A DNA stretch of 64,000 nt from Pseudomonadota bacterium (GTDB lineage Bacteria; Pseudomonadota; Gammaproteobacteria; Legionellales; Legionellaceae): positions 21,498-85,497 of the forward strand of contig JAGVJN010000023.1 of assembly GCA_020051095.1 (NCBI GenBank), given 5' to 3'. The notes under the pieces are model-generated. The model did not search any database and was not told where the DNA came from. It saw nothing but the letters and a program-made list of their open reading frames with translations. Shown in pieces: positions 8,235 to 18,944 of this stretch. The first letter of the stretch is position 1; every line of letters begins with the position of its first letter. Both the position numbers and the translations under genes were made by a program.

Positions 8235-8918
8235 ATGCAAAAAATTGACAGTTTATCGACCCAAGTACAACAAGTGTTAGGTCAGTTAATTCAGAATACA
8301 ATGATTCATACCAATGAGCTGACAATTGAAGTCGATGCAAACAATGTCCGTGATGTGATGATGACGCTCCGAGATGATAAATCCCTTCAGTTTAATCAAT
8401 TAATGGATGTCTGTGGCGTTGACTACTTATTGTATGGTGAGTATGACTGGGAAACGGAAGCAGCCACTGAATCTGGGTTTTCACGAGGCGTGGAGCGTCA
8501 AGAAGCGAAAGCTTATGCGATGGAAAAGCCACGGTTTGCCGTTGTCTATCATTTATTATCGACTGTTCATAATACCCGCATTCGTGTCAGGGCATTTCTT
8601 TCAGAAGATAAATTGATGATCGAATCTGTCCATGATGTATGGAAATCCGCTAACTGGTTTGAGCGGGAAGCCTATGATTTATATGGTATTTTATTTGCCA
8701 ATCACCCTGATTTGAGAAGAATATTGACCGATTATGGGTTCATCGGATATCCATTTAGAAAGGATTTCCCGTTAAGTGGCCATGTTGAAATGCGATATGA
8801 TGCTAAGCTGCAAAAGGTAGTTTATGAACCCGTTGACATTGAACCTAGAATAACGGTGCCCAAAGTGATCCGTAACGATAATCGTTACTATGATCTGCAA
8901 AATGGGAGCGAATCATGA
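8235..8918 (+). CDS. nuoC: NADH-quinone oxidoreductase subunit C
   Basis: NuoC is a peripheral-arm subunit that supports NuoD near the quinone site. The 227-aa protein contains the family signature around [19 protein letters not shown] and the ending [20 protein letters not shown]. It is a separate gene, not fused to nuoD as in E. coli, and its end overlaps nuoD by 4 nt (ATGA). The ATG at 8235 is chosen because the open frame upstream only shadows nuoB. It has about 20 residues of unremarkable N-terminal helix before the conserved part. Confidence 0.95.
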   Translation: MQKIDSLSTQVQQVLGQLIQNTMIHTNELTIEVDANNVRDVMMTLRDDKSLQFNQLMDVCGVDYLLYGEYDWETEAATESGFSRGVERQEAKAYAMEKPRFAVVYHLLSTVHNTRIRVRAFLSEDKLMIESVHDVWKSANWFEREAYDLYGILFANHPDLRRILTDYGFIGYPFRKDFPLSGHVEMRYDAKLQKVVYEPVDIEPRITVPKVIRNDNRYYDLQNGSES

Positions 8919-10168
8919 TTGAATTAAAAAATTACACCCTGAATTTTGGCCCACAACATCCTGCTGCACATGGAGTTTTGCGGCTTGTCATGGAGTTAGA
9001 GGGGGAGACGATTGTCCGTGCAGATCCCCATATTGGCTTATTGCATCGTGCCACTGAAAAATTAGCTGAGACCAAACCGTTTATTCACAATATCGGGTAT
9101 ATGGACAGATTGGATTACGTCTCCATGATGTGTAATGAACATGCCTATGTGATGGCAATTGAAAAGCTATTAGGTGTTACCCCTCCGAAGCGTGCTTTAT
9201 ATATAAGAACGATGTTTGATGAGGTCACTCGTATCCTCAATCATTTACTGTGGCTAGGAGCGACAGCGCTCGATATTGGCGCCATGTCAGTTTTTCTATA
9301 CTGCTTTCGCGAACGAGAAGATTTATTTGATTGTTACGAAGCGGTTTCTGGTGCGCGTATGCATGCCACATACTACCGTCCAGGAGGCGTTGCGAGGGAT
9401 TTACCCGATAGCATGCCGCAATATAAACCCTCTCGCTGGCATAGTGAAAAGGAAGTGGACAAATTAAACCAAAATCGCCAGGGTAATTTACTGGACTTTC
9501 TTTGGGCATTTACGGAGCGTTTCCCAAACTGTGTTGATGAATATGAAACGCTATTGACTGACAATCGCATTTGGAAACAGCGTACAGTTGATATTGGCGT
9601 TGTTTCTCCAGAAGAAGCATTGCAATGGGGATTTTCCGGCCCGATGTTAAGAGGCAGCAATATTGCTTGGGATTTGCGAAAAAAACAGCCCTATGCCGCC
9701 TATGATGAAATAGAATTTGATATTCCAGTGGGTCAGACAGGCGATTGCTACGACAGATACCTTGTTCGTGTTGAAGAATTACGGCAGTCAAACCGTATCA
9801 TTCGTCAATGTATTGAATGGCTTAGGAGTAATCCCGGCCCAATTAAAATAGATGACCATAAAATTACACCGCCAACACGAGAAGAGATGAAGCATGATAT
9901 GGAAGCGCTAATTCACCATTTCAAGCTATTTACAGAAGGTTTTTGCTTGCCTAGAGGGGAAGTCTATTCGGCCGTAGAGGCTCCAAAAGGCGAATTTGGC
10001 ATTTATCTGGTATCCGATGGCGCTAATAAGCCGTATCGTCTCAAGATAAGAGCCCCAGGATTTTCACATTTATCCAGCTACAATGATATGGTTAAAGGGC
10101 ATATGCTCGCCGATGGTGTGGCTATTCTAGCTAGCCAAGATATCGTGTTTGGTGAGATTGACCGTTAA
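8915..10168 (+). CDS. nuoD: NADH-quinone oxidoreductase subunit D
   Basis: NuoD is the 49-kDa-type subunit, related to NiFe hydrogenase large subunits, that forms the ubiquinone-binding pocket with NuoB. The 417-aa protein has the N-terminal signature [16 protein letters not shown] (quinone-site His), [14 protein letters not shown], and the ending [20 protein letters not shown]...DIVFGEIDR. It starts inside the last codons of nuoC, which suggests translational coupling. Length matches free-standing NuoD proteins of Legionella and Pseudomonas relatives. Confidence 0.97.
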   Translation: MIELKNYTLNFGPQHPAAHGVLRLVMELEGETIVRADPHIGLLHRATEKLAETKPFIHNIGYMDRLDYVSMMCNEHAYVMAIEKLLGVTPPKRALYIRTMFDEVTRILNHLLWLGATALDIGAMSVFLYCFREREDLFDCYEAVSGARMHATYYRPGGVARDLPDSMPQYKPSRWHSEKEVDKLNQNRQGNLLDFLWAFTERFPNCVDEYETLLTDNRIWKQRTVDIGVVSPEEALQWGFSGPMLRGSNIAWDLRKKQPYAAYDEIEFDIPVGQTGDCYDRYLVRVEELRQSNRIIRQCIEWLRSNPGPIKIDDHKITPPTREEMKHDMEALIHHFKLFTEGFCLPRGEVYSAVEAPKGEFGIYLVSDGANKPYRLKIRAPGFSHLSSYNDMVKGHMLADGVAILASQDIVFGEIDR

Positions 10169-10209
10169 AATGAACGATAGGTTATATAAATAGATGCAAG
10201 GTTAAAAAT

Positions 10210-10713
10210 ATGTCTGATAATTCAGCCAAATTACTTAAAGAACTGATATCCAGCAAGGCCATAGAAGAAATTGATCAGTGGATTGCAAAATATCCAGCCG
10301 ATCAAAAGCAATCTGCTGTTATGAGAGGCTTGATGATTATCCAGGAAGAAAAAAATCACTTAACCCCTCCATTGATGGATGCGCTAGCCTCCTATTTAGA
10401 TATGCCGCCGATTGCTGTTTATGAGGTTGCTACATTCTATTCAATGTATGAGCACAAACCTCATCCAAGGCATACTATCAATGTCTGCACAAACATCTCG
10501 TGTATGTTAAGCGGTTCTAACGATGTCGTTAAATACTTGGAAAATAAATTGGATGTCTCGCTCGGCGGTAACACCAATGATGGTCGGTTTGCTTTACGTT
10601 CTGTTGAGTGCTTAGGCGCGTGTGTTAATGCGCCAATGATGCAAATTGATAAAGATTATCATGAAAATTTAACCCACGAAAAAATTGATCAAGCCATTGA
10701 GGAGTATAAATGA
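10210..10713 (+). CDS. nuoE: NADH-quinone oxidoreductase subunit E
   Basis: NuoE is a thioredoxin-fold subunit of the NADH dehydrogenase module with the [2Fe-2S] cluster N1a. The four ligands are Cys93 and Cys98 in CTNISCML and Cys134 and Cys138 in ECLGACVNAP. The 167-aa length is typical. A short AAGGTTAAAA stretch precedes the ATG. It binds NuoF, encoded next. Confidence 0.96.
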   Translation: MSDNSAKLLKELISSKAIEEIDQWIAKYPADQKQSAVMRGLMIIQEEKNHLTPPLMDALASYLDMPPIAVYEVATFYSMYEHKPHPRHTINVCTNISCMLSGSNDVVKYLENKLDVSLGGNTNDGRFALRSVECLGACVNAPMMQIDKDYHENLTHEKIDQAIEEYK

Positions 10714-10752
10714 AACGCTTTCAACGAGATTTGATCAAGGAAGGAGGCTGAT

Positions 10753-12033
10753 ATGACTGATTGTTTGAATCAGGTCTGCTACCGCACAAGACATTTACCC
10801 AATCCTCATGCCATGTCAACTTACCAAAGCGTTGGTGGGTATAGCGCATGGCGAAAGATATTAACAGAAAAAATCCCTCCCCATGATATTATTGAAGAAG
10901 TTAAAACATCGGCATTACGTGGTCGTGGGGGAGCTGGCTTCCCAACAGGGCTAAAGTGGAGCTTTATGCCTAAAAATAAAGACATACAAAGCTATCTTGT
11001 TTGTAACTCTGATGAGGGCGAGCCAGGCACCTGCAAAGATAGAGACATTATGAATTATAATCCTCATCAGCTGGTAGAAGGGATGGCGATTTGTGGATAC
11101 GCAATTGGCGCAACAGTAGGGTATAACTATATCCGTGGTGAATTTTGGTTGCCATTTGAACGCATGGAACAAGCAATTGCAGAAGCTTATGAAGCAGGCC
11201 TACTCGGTAAAAATATCCTGGGAAGTGGGGTTGATTTTGATTTATATAACCATTTAGGAGCCGGTGCTTATATTTGTGGTGAGGAAACGGCCTTATTAAA
11301 CTCCTTGGAAGGCAAAAAAGGACAGCCACGCTTCAAGCCACCTTTTCCCGCAAATTATGGTTTATATGGCAAACCTACCACCATCAATAATACCGAAACA
11401 CTGGCATCTGTCCCTGTTATCCTGGAAAAAGGGGCTAAGTGGTTCTTAGATATGGGTAAACCCAATAATGGCGGAACAAAATGTTTTTCAGTTAGCGGAC
11501 ATGTCAATAAACCAGGGAATTATGAAATTCCACTTGGTACGCCATTCAAAGATCTTTTAGAATTAGCTGGCGGTGTGAGAGAAGGGCGTAAAATCAAAGC
11601 GGTGATCCCGGGCGGTTCATCCATGAAAGTTCTACCAGGTGATGTGATGATGCAATTGGATATGGATTACGACAGTATTCAAAAAGCTGGATCAGGGCTT
11701 GGTTCTGGGGCAGTCATCATTATGGATGAAACAACTTGTATGGTGGACGTTCTTTACCGGATCGCGGAATTTTACGATGAAGAGTCTTGCGGTCAGTGCA
11801 CCCCTTGCCGAGAAGGTACGGGGTGGTTAGTTCGTTTATTACATCGGATCAAATCAGGACATGCGGAACAGAGTGACATTGAGAAGTTAGTCCATGTCGC
11901 TGATAGCATTGAAGGTCGAACCATTTGTGCATTTGGTGAAGCAGCTGCTTGGCCAGTACAAAGTTTCGTCAAGCATTTTTATCATGAATTTGAATATTTT
12001 GTGAAGCACAAGCGATCGCTGGTAGCGGCATAA
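10753..12033 (+). CDS. nuoF: NADH-quinone oxidoreductase subunit F (NADH/FMN-binding)
   Basis: NuoF binds NADH and FMN and takes the hydride at the entry of complex I. In 426 aa it shows the FMN/NADH glycine-rich loop [15 protein letters not shown] (residues 55-69), the acidic patch [13 protein letters not shown], and the [4Fe-4S] N3 ligands Cys346, Cys349, Cys352 ([11 protein letters not shown]) and Cys392 (RTICAFGE). A near-perfect AAGGAGG ribosome-binding site precedes the ATG, the strongest I saw in the operon. Confidence 0.97.
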   Translation: MTDCLNQVCYRTRHLPNPHAMSTYQSVGGYSAWRKILTEKIPPHDIIEEVKTSALRGRGGAGFPTGLKWSFMPKNKDIQSYLVCNSDEGEPGTCKDRDIMNYNPHQLVEGMAICGYAIGATVGYNYIRGEFWLPFERMEQAIAEAYEAGLLGKNILGSGVDFDLYNHLGAGAYICGEETALLNSLEGKKGQPRFKPPFPANYGLYGKPTTINNTETLASVPVILEKGAKWFLDMGKPNNGGTKCFSVSGHVNKPGNYEIPLGTPFKDLLELAGGVREGRKIKAVIPGGSSMKVLPGDVMMQLDMDYDSIQKAGSGLGSGAVIIMDETTCMVDVLYRIAEFYDEESCGQCTPCREGTGWLVRLLHRIKSGHAEQSDIEKLVHVADSIEGRTICAFGEAAAWPVQSFVKHFYHEFEYFVKHKRSLVAA

Positions 12034-12050
12034 TCGAGAAGGTTAATTCC

Positions 12051-14417
12051 ATGGCAACGATAGAAATAGATGGCAAAAAGATAGACGTTGATAATGGCAA
12101 AATGATTATTGAAGTGGCTGATGAAGCAGGTATTTACATCCCCCGCTTTTGTTACCATAAGAAGTTATCGGTTGCAGCTAACTGCCGTATGTGCTTAGTT
12201 GAAGTTGAAAATGGCCGGAAACCGGTCCCCGCTTGCGCAACGCCAATAACAGATGGCATGAAAGTCTTCACAAAATCTGAAGAGGCCATTCGCTCGCAAA
12301 AAGCAGTGATGGAGTTCTTGCTAATTAATCACCCGCTTGATTGCCCCATATGCGACCAAGGTGGTGAGTGTGAATTACAAGATATTTCAATGGGATTTGG
12401 CTATGATGCTTCTGAATATGAAGAAAGCAAACGCTCATTTGACGATGATAATATCGGCCCCTTGATCTCGACTGAAATGACACGGTGCATCCACTGTACA
12501 CGCTGCGTGCGCTTTGGTGATGAAGTTGGTGGTCTGCGAGAATTGGGTGCCACCGGTCGGGGAGAAACGACACACATTGGTACCTATATAAAGCACAGCA
12601 TGGAGTCTGAAGTATCGGGTAATGTCATTGATTTGTGCCCTGTTGGTGCTTTGACATCAAAACCTTATCGATTCACAGGTAGGGCATGGGAGATGACACA
12701 GCATGATAGCATTGCTCCTCATGATTGTATCGGTTCTCATATACACCTTCATGTTCGCCGAGGACGGTTAATGCGGGCGGTGCCACGAGAATATGAACCG
12801 ATTAATGAGACTTGGTTGTCCGATAGGGATCGATTTAGTTATCTAGGTCTGACGGCGCCGACAAGAGCATCAAAACCCCAAATTAAAAAAGGGGGTGAAT
12901 GGCAAACCACTGATTGGGAAACCGCCTTGAAATTTGCAGCGGAAGGGATTTCCCATATTATCAAAAAGCATGGTCCAGAGCAGTTTGCAGCATTTGCAAG
13001 CCCATCTTCCACGGTTGAAGAAGGGTATTTATTGCAGAAGTTGATGCGCTCACTCGGCGTGACCAATATCGATTATCGACTTCACCAAACTGATTTTGCA
13101 GACCAAGAACACCGACCAGTTTTGGCGGGTAATAATCTTGCTTATCAAGCTATCGAAGAGCAAGAAAACATTGTAATGATTGGTTGCAATATTACGCGCG
13201 AAGTGCCGTTAGCTGGTGTAAGAGTCAGAAAAGCGGTCCAATCAGGGGCAAAGGTTGCTCACCTTAACCCCGTGGATTATGATTTTCATTTCACTACTAG
13301 CGTCTCAATGGTGTCTGCTCCTCAGGAGTTACCTTTTGATTTAGCAAAGATATTGATTGGTTGCGTCGATGGCGAAATAGAGAAATTGCCAGAAGCAATG
13401 AAACCATTATTGATTGGCTTAACACCAGATGATAATCACCGGAAGATAGCAGCGATGTTATCTGCTGAAAAGGCGGTGATGCTTACGGGCGCGCTCTTTG
13501 AAAACCATCCTCAGGCTAGTTTGTTAAGAACGTTATCAACCTTAATACAAAAACACAGCGGTGCAAAGTACCTACACTTCTCAACGGGTGCTAATTCAAC
13601 CGGTCTTTCGCTGGCAGGTATGTTGCCGCATCGTGGGCCAGCAGGAAAACGTGAAGAGTCAGTTGGGCTTGATGTTCAAGCTGCTCTCTCAGCGAATTTG
13701 GCTGGTTATTTTTTAATGAATACAGAGCCTGGGTTTGATTTTGAAAATCCAGGTTTAGCAAGAAAAGCGGTCCTTGGTGCACAATTTGTGGTGTTATTGT
13801 CGGCCTATAGTGAAGAGTCGATGAAAGATTACGCAGACGTCATTCTACCCATGGCTCCTTATGCGGAGACGTCAGGAACATACATCAATATTGACAATAG
13901 CTGGCAATCTTTTAAAGGCGCATTACAACCCTATGAAGAAGCACGACCTGCTTGGAAAATATTGCGTGTTATGGGCAATCTTTTGCAATGCCCCGGGTTT
14001 GATTTTGTATCAAGTGATGAGATACTTCAGGAACTAAAATCGCACACTCAGCTGATGGCGATAGAAGAATATCCTCTGTATCTGCCTAACGCCATTCTTG
14101 AGCCCAATGCGGCGATACAACGAGTGGGCGAGTGGCCCTTGTATCGAGGGGATGCCATTGTTCGTCGAGCTGAAGCGCTTCAACGATGTGCCGCTGCAGA
14201 GAGCAGCTGCATCCGTATCAATCCCAAAACAGCGGACAGATTACATTTAGGCGAATCTGCAACTGTATCTCAAGGCGATATTGAGATAACATTACCACTA
14301 AAGCGCGATCACCGAATCGCATTGGATGTGGTATGGTTACCCAATGCGATGCAAGAGACAGCGGATCTAGGCCATTCGTTTGCTGAGATTAATATTAAGC
14401 GAGAAACAGGTAAATAA
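12051..14417 (+). CDS. nuoG: NADH-quinone oxidoreductase subunit G
   Basis: NuoG is the largest peripheral subunit (788 aa) and carries several iron-sulphur clusters. Visible ligands are Cys34/45/48/62 for the N-terminal [2Fe-2S] ferredoxin domain, His94/Cys98/101/107 for N5 ([14 protein letters not shown]), and Cys146/149/152 (TRCIHCTRC) plus Cys196 (DLCPVGAL) for N4. The C-terminal two thirds is a molybdopterin-oxidoreductase fold, which in complex I has lost its cofactor. The chain is about 100 aa shorter than E. coli NuoG, a size seen in Legionella-type enzymes (recalled). Confidence 0.96.
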   Translation: MATIEIDGKKIDVDNGKMIIEVADEAGIYIPRFCYHKKLSVAANCRMCLVEVENGRKPVPACATPITDGMKVFTKSEEAIRSQKAVMEFLLINHPLDCPICDQGGECELQDISMGFGYDASEYEESKRSFDDDNIGPLISTEMTRCIHCTRCVRFGDEVGGLRELGATGRGETTHIGTYIKHSMESEVSGNVIDLCPVGALTSKPYRFTGRAWEMTQHDSIAPHDCIGSHIHLHVRRGRLMRAVPREYEPINETWLSDRDRFSYLGLTAPTRASKPQIKKGGEWQTTDWETALKFAAEGISHIIKKHGPEQFAAFASPSSTVEEGYLLQKLMRSLGVTNIDYRLHQTDFADQEHRPVLAGNNLAYQAIEEQENIVMIGCNITREVPLAGVRVRKAVQSGAKVAHLNPVDYDFHFTTSVSMVSAPQELPFDLAKILIGCVDGEIEKLPEAMKPLLIGLTPDDNHRKIAAMLSAEKAVMLTGALFENHPQASLLRTLSTLIQKHSGAKYLHFSTGANSTGLSLAGMLPHRGPAGKREESVGLDVQAALSANLAGYFLMNTEPGFDFENPGLARKAVLGAQFVVLLSAYSEESMKDYADVILPMAPYAETSGTYINIDNSWQSFKGALQPYEEARPAWKILRVMGNLLQCPGFDFVSSDEILQELKSHTQLMAIEEYPLYLPNAILEPNAAIQRVGEWPLYRGDAIVRRAEALQRCAAAESSCIRINPKTADRLHLGESATVSQGDIEITLPLKRDHRIALDVVWLPNAMQETADLGHSFAEINIKRETGK

Positions 14418-14419
14418 AT

Positions 14420-15454
14420 ATGCAACATATGTTTCAAGACATTGGTATTTTAATTTGGATTATTATCAAAATCGTTGTAATCCTGATTCCGTTGTTGATT
14501 GCGGTTGCGTATTTGACTTACGCAGAACGAAAAGTTATCGGTTATATCCAAACTCGAATTGGTCCAAATCGAGTTGGTTATAAAGGGTTACTGCAACCGT
14601 TTGCTGATTTGCTGAAGTTAATCACCAAAGAAATTGTTGTCCCGGCTAAGTCAAACAAGTATTTATTTATCATTGCCCCACTTTTCGCGCTTGCCCCCGC
14701 TCTTGCGGGTTGGGCGGTCATCCCATTCTCAGAAGGTGTGGTTTTATCAAACATTAACGCGGGCGTGCTGTATTTGTTTGCGATGAGTTCCCTGGGGGTG
14801 TATGGCGTTTTGATTGCCGGTTGGGCATCCAATTCTAAATACGCCATGTTTGGCGCACTACGAAGCACGGCACAGACAATTTCGTATGAAATTGCTATGG
14901 GGTTTTGTTTGGTGGGTGTTATTCTTGCTGCCGGGCATATGAACATATCCGAGATTGTATTAGCGCAAAAAGGTGGTCTAAGCCATTGGTTTTTTATTCC
15001 CCTGTTACCACTGTTTCTAATATTTTGGATATCGGGGGTTGCAGAAACAAACCGTGCACCTTTTGACTTGGCTGAAGGCGAGTCTGAGATTGTTGCTGGT
15101 TTCCATGTTGAGTATTCGGGGATTGGTTTTGCCTTATTTTTCTTATCTGAATATGCCAGCATGATTTTAATTTCAGCCGCTATCACCTTATTATTTTTAG
15201 GTGGATGGTTGTCTCCATTCGAAGGGATGCCTCTCTTAGAAAGCATCTTTTTTGTGGTGCCAGGGTTTGTGTGGTTTTTTATTAAAGTATCATTATTTTT
15301 ATTTATTTATTTATGGATGCGGGCAACCTTCCCAAGGTATCGCTATGATCAATTGATGCGATTAGGTTGGAAAGTATTAATTCCAACAACTATCGTTTGG
15401 GTAGTTGTGACAGCTTTAATGGTTGAATTGCACGTTAATCCGTGGTTCGCATGA
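14420..15454 (+). CDS. nuoH: NADH-quinone oxidoreductase subunit H
   Basis: NuoH (ND1-like, 344 aa) is the membrane subunit at the base of the quinone channel. It has about eight hydrophobic helices and the family signatures [31 protein letters not shown] and [18 protein letters not shown], which carry the charged residues of the coupling E-channel. The gene follows nuoG after two bases. A second ATG three codons in (14429) is an alternative start. Confidence 0.96.
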   Translation: MQHMFQDIGILIWIIIKIVVILIPLLIAVAYLTYAERKVIGYIQTRIGPNRVGYKGLLQPFADLLKLITKEIVVPAKSNKYLFIIAPLFALAPALAGWAVIPFSEGVVLSNINAGVLYLFAMSSLGVYGVLIAGWASNSKYAMFGALRSTAQTISYEIAMGFCLVGVILAAGHMNISEIVLAQKGGLSHWFFIPLLPLFLIFWISGVAETNRAPFDLAEGESEIVAGFHVEYSGIGFALFFLSEYASMILISAAITLLFLGGWLSPFEGMPLLESIFFVVPGFVWFFIKVSLFLFIYLWMRATFPRYRYDQLMRLGWKVLIPTTIVWVVVTALMVELHVNPWFA

Positions 15455-15480
15455 TAACGATATAGAATAAGAGTGTTCGA

Positions 15481-15981
15481 ATGAAGAAATCGTATCGATA
15501 CATAAAGCACTATTTGCGCAGCTTCTTCTTAACAGAACTGCTAGTTGGTTTGATGCTGACAGTGAAGTATTTCTTTAAGAAAAAAACAACAGTTCAGTTT
15601 CCAGAAGAGCAAACACCCATTTCCCCTCGATTTAGAGGGATGCTCGCTTTACGACGTTACCCAAATGGTGAAGAGCGATGTATTGCGTGCAAATTATGCG
15701 AAGCAATATGCCCTGCATTAGCAATTACAATAGAATCAGAACCTAGAGAAGATGGCTCTCGGAGAACAACACGGTATGATATTGATGTATTTAAATGCAT
15801 CAACTGCGGGTTATGTGAAGAATCTTGTCCGGTGGACTCCATCGTTGTTACACCCATCCATCATTACCATATCAATGAGCGTGGGCAAAACATTATGACA
15901 AAAGAAAAGTTGCTAGCGGTCGGTGATATGATGGAAGCCCGTTTAGCAGAAGATCGTATGCAAGATAAAAAATATCGTTAA
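15481..15981 (+). CDS. nuoI: NADH-quinone oxidoreductase subunit I
   Basis: NuoI is an 8-Fe ferredoxin-like subunit that carries clusters N6a and N6b toward NuoB. The two CxxCxxCxxxCP motifs are Cys67/70/73/77 ([12 protein letters not shown]) and Cys106/109/112/116 ([12 protein letters not shown]). An amphipathic N-terminal region (about residues 1-35) is expected to lie on the membrane. The 166-aa length is typical of alpha- and gammaproteobacterial enzymes. Confidence 0.97.
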   Translation: MKKSYRYIKHYLRSFFLTELLVGLMLTVKYFFKKKTTVQFPEEQTPISPRFRGMLALRRYPNGEERCIACKLCEAICPALAITIESEPREDGSRRTTRYDIDVFKCINCGLCEESCPVDSIVVTPIHHYHINERGQNIMTKEKLLAVGDMMEARLAEDRMQDKKYR

Positions 15982-15991
15982 TGGGGAAATA

Positions 15992-16633
15992 ATGCACGAA
16001 TTATTCATTCAGGTCGTATTCTACGGTTTTGCAGCACTGGCAGTATTATCTGCTTTGATGGTCATTACCCAAAACAACCCAGTTCGGTGTGTGCTGTTCT
16101 TAGTGTTGACGTTTTTTGCTAGTGCTGGTTTGTGGATCATTGCCCAAGCAGAATTTTTAGCGCTGATTTTGGTGCTCGTCTATGTGGGTGCAGTCATGAC
16201 ATTATTCTTATTCGTTGTGATGATGTTAGACATCGAGGTAGAATCCCTCCGAGGTCATTTTGCGCGCTACCTACCTTTCGGACTCATCCTAGTAGCCCTG
16301 CTGGCTGGATTATTGATGATAGCACTACCTTCAAACACCTTTGACAATAGTATTGTTGAAACAAGCCAAGCTGTGACCTACCTTGAGCCGTCGAATGAAG
16401 GGGGAACCCAAGAAGCGTTGTCCAACACCAAGCGGTTAGGCATGGTACTTTACACCGAATATTTGCTCCCTTTTGAAATGGCGGCAATGTTATTACTCGT
16501 CGCTATTGTTGCAGCCATCACCTTAGCCCACACTAACCGTGTTCGCTCGAAGCGGCAGGATATTCGCCAACAGCTGATGACAAGGCGAGAGGATAGGGTG
16601 CGGTTAATGCAAATAAAAAATGATAATAAATAA
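15992..16633 (+). CDS. nuoJ: NADH-quinone oxidoreductase subunit J
   Basis: NuoJ (ND6-like, 213 aa) is a five-helix membrane subunit next to NuoH and NuoK. The conserved helix-3 stretch [20 protein letters not shown], with its pi-bulge tyrosine region, identifies it. A polar loop of about 40 residues ([17 protein letters not shown]...) separates helices 4 and 5. The C-terminus is very basic. It lies 10 nt after nuoI. Confidence 0.95.
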   Translation: MHELFIQVVFYGFAALAVLSALMVITQNNPVRCVLFLVLTFFASAGLWIIAQAEFLALILVLVYVGAVMTLFLFVVMMLDIEVESLRGHFARYLPFGLILVALLAGLLMIALPSNTFDNSIVETSQAVTYLEPSNEGGTQEALSNTKRLGMVLYTEYLLPFEMAAMLLLVAIVAAITLAHTNRVRSKRQDIRQQLMTRREDRVRLMQIKNDNK

Positions 16634-16644
16634 GGATCAATGAG

Positions 16645-16950
16645 ATGATACCTGTCAGTCACTATGTGATTCTATCTTCAATACTGTTTGGATTTAGCTT
16701 GGTTGGCATCATGCTAAATCGTAAAAACATCATTTTGTTGTTAGTTTGCGTTGAATTGATGCTCTTAGCCGTCAATACGAATTTTGTTGCTTTTGCCCAT
16801 TATTATAATTCGGTTGCCGGAGAAGCGTTTGTTTTCTTTATTTTGACCGTTGCTGCCGCTGAAGCAGCGATTGGACTAGCCATTGTCATGTTACTCTATC
16901 GAAATCGAGGCAACATTGACGTTGATAAACTCAACCATCTAAAAGGTTAA
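16645..16950 (+). CDS. nuoK: NADH-quinone oxidoreductase subunit K
   Basis: NuoK (ND4L-like, 101 aa) has three transmembrane helices. The conserved membrane glutamates are in [19 protein letters not shown] and [14 protein letters not shown], the two residues known to be needed for proton transfer in this subunit. Length is exactly as expected. It follows nuoJ after 11 nt and precedes nuoL after 5 nt. Confidence 0.96.
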   Translation: MIPVSHYVILSSILFGFSLVGIMLNRKNIILLLVCVELMLLAVNTNFVAFAHYYNSVAGEAFVFFILTVAAAEAAIGLAIVMLLYRNRGNIDVDKLNHLKG

Positions 16951-16955
16951 GCAAC

Positions 16956-18929
16956 GTGAATATTGAACATATTACATTGATCATCGTATTGCTCCCACTT
17001 GTTGGAGCGATTTGTGCTGGATTCTTCCGCAATCAAATAGGCCGGGTTGGAGCCCACTCAGTGACTATTGGGTTGGTTTTCATTTCATTTGTTTTGTCAT
17101 GTTATGTTGCCTATCAAGTGCTAACGGGTAACATTGATATTTATAATGGTAATCTGTATGCCTGGGCAAGCGGTGGACAGTTGTTTCCTTACCATTTCCA
17201 CATTGGCTTTTTAATTGATCCCTTAACCGTGGTCATGCTAACCATAGTAACGTTTGTCTCTTTTTTAGTTCATATCTATAGCATCGGCTATATGGCGGAT
17301 GATGATGGCTATCAGCGCTTTTTTAGCTACATATCCTTGTTCACCTTTATGATGTTGATGTTGGTGTCGGCAAATAACTTTTTGCAATTGTTTTTTGGTT
17401 GGGAAGGGGTTGGTCTAGTTTCTTATTTACTGATCAGCTTTTGGTATACCAAAGAATCAGCGATTGCAGGTGGTTTAAAAGCATTCTTGGTGAATAGGGT
17501 TGGTGATTTTGGGTTTATTCTGGGTTTGGGATTAATTCTCGCCTACACCGGCACCCTCGACTACAAAATAGTATTCAACCATGCTCAATCCTTGGCTGGA
17601 CAGACAATCTCATTATTCAATGATCATAGCTGGTCTCTTATCACGGTGATTTGTATATGCTTATTTATCGGAGCTATGGGAAAATCAGCACAAATTCCAC
17701 TTCATGTTTGGCTGCCTGAGTCAATGGAAGGTCCAACACCAATTTCAGCTCTAATCCATGCGGCTACAATGGTTACCGCGGGTGTGTTCATGGTAGCTAG
17801 AATATCGCCTCTAATCGAATTATCCACAACGGCGCTGACCTTTGTGCTGGTGATTGGCGCAACAGGCGCTTTATTTACTGGGATTCTTGGTATTGTCATG
17901 AACGATATAAAGCGTGTGATTGCTTACTCAACTCTATCACAGTTGGGTTACATGATGGTTGCGATGGGTATTTCGGCATACAGCGCTGGTATTTTTCATT
18001 TATTAACACACGCTTGCTTTAAGGCCTTGCTGTTTTTAGCAGCGGGCTCAGTGATCATTGGCATGCACCATGAACAGGATATGCAGAAGATGGGTGGTTT
18101 ATGGAAGAAAATGCCAATTACTTATGTTACCTTTTTGATAGGAAGTCTGGCTTTATGTGCTATCCCACCATTTGCAGGTTTTTATTCAAAAGACACAATT
18201 ATTGAGGCCACCCATTTAAGTACCATACCAGGCAGCGGCTATGCTTATTTCTGTGTTGCCATTGGTGCAATGGTGACTGCCTTGTATACCTTTAGAGCGT
18301 TCTTTTTAACATTTCATGGCAAACCGAGGATGGATGAAAAAACATTTGATCATGTTCATGAATCCCCTTGGGTAGTGTGGTTGCCATTGGTGCTATTGGC
18401 AATCCCTTCCGTCATTCTGGGATATATTCTAATTGGACCGATGCTTTATAACTCACCGACTCTACTGTCAAAATCCATTTTCGTTCTGCCGGAGCATAAT
18501 GTACTTACAACGCTAAAAGAAGAGTTTCACTCCCCACTTTCATCCGCCATCCATGCGTTTAGCAGCGAAATATTCTGGTTAACAGTCAGTGGCATTGTCA
18601 TAACGTGGCTATTGTATATTGTTTATCCGTCAATCCCTGGAAGATTGTCGCACTATTTTTCGGTAATTTATCGAGTGCTTGTTAATAAATATGGGTTCGA
18701 TGCATTTAATGACTTATTTTTTGTCAGGGGTGGCCGTGCAATTGGACAAATATTTTATAAAATTGGCGATAAAATCATGATAGATGGTGTTGTTGTCAAT
18801 GGTACGGGGAAAACAATCCGTTGGTTTGCAGATAAAGGACGGTTATTACAAACTGGGTATCTTTATCATTATGCGACTTTTATGGTTTTGGGATTAATCG
18901 TTTTCTTAATTTGGCTCCTCCTGGGCTAA
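16956..18929 (+). CDS. nuoL: NADH-quinone oxidoreductase subunit L
   Basis: NuoL (ND5-like, 657 aa) is the distal antiporter-like proton-pumping subunit with the long lateral helix HL. It starts with GTG at 16956. Diagnostic segments are NFLQLFFGWEGVGLVSYLLI (key Glu), KAFLVNRVGDFGF, GAMGKSAQIPLHVWLPESME with the central Lys, and SALIHAATMVTAGVFM. Its C-terminal part (beyond about residue 520) carries the lateral helix and an extra transmembrane anchor. Size is normal. Confidence 0.97.
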   Translation: MNIEHITLIIVLLPLVGAICAGFFRNQIGRVGAHSVTIGLVFISFVLSCYVAYQVLTGNIDIYNGNLYAWASGGQLFPYHFHIGFLIDPLTVVMLTIVTFVSFLVHIYSIGYMADDDGYQRFFSYISLFTFMMLMLVSANNFLQLFFGWEGVGLVSYLLISFWYTKESAIAGGLKAFLVNRVGDFGFILGLGLILAYTGTLDYKIVFNHAQSLAGQTISLFNDHSWSLITVICICLFIGAMGKSAQIPLHVWLPESMEGPTPISALIHAATMVTAGVFMVARISPLIELSTTALTFVLVIGATGALFTGILGIVMNDIKRVIAYSTLSQLGYMMVAMGISAYSAGIFHLLTHACFKALLFLAAGSVIIGMHHEQDMQKMGGLWKKMPITYVTFLIGSLALCAIPPFAGFYSKDTIIEATHLSTIPGSGYAYFCVAIGAMVTALYTFRAFFLTFHGKPRMDEKTFDHVHESPWVVWLPLVLLAIPSVILGYILIGPMLYNSPTLLSKSIFVLPEHNVLTTLKEEFHSPLSSAIHAFSSEIFWLTVSGIVITWLLYIVYPSIPGRLSHYFSVIYRVLVNKYGFDAFNDLFFVRGGRAIGQIFYKIGDKIMIDGVVVNGTGKTIRWFADKGRLLQTGYLYHYATFMVLGLIVFLIWLLLG

Positions 18930-18944
18930 TTCTAAGGTGAGGTT

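Noticed and set aside
14578..15246. 222-codon open frame on the minus strand opposite nuoH
   Set aside because: It is fully antisense to a conserved membrane gene. Its composition is that of a reverse-read hydrophobic gene, and it lacks a ribosome-binding site.
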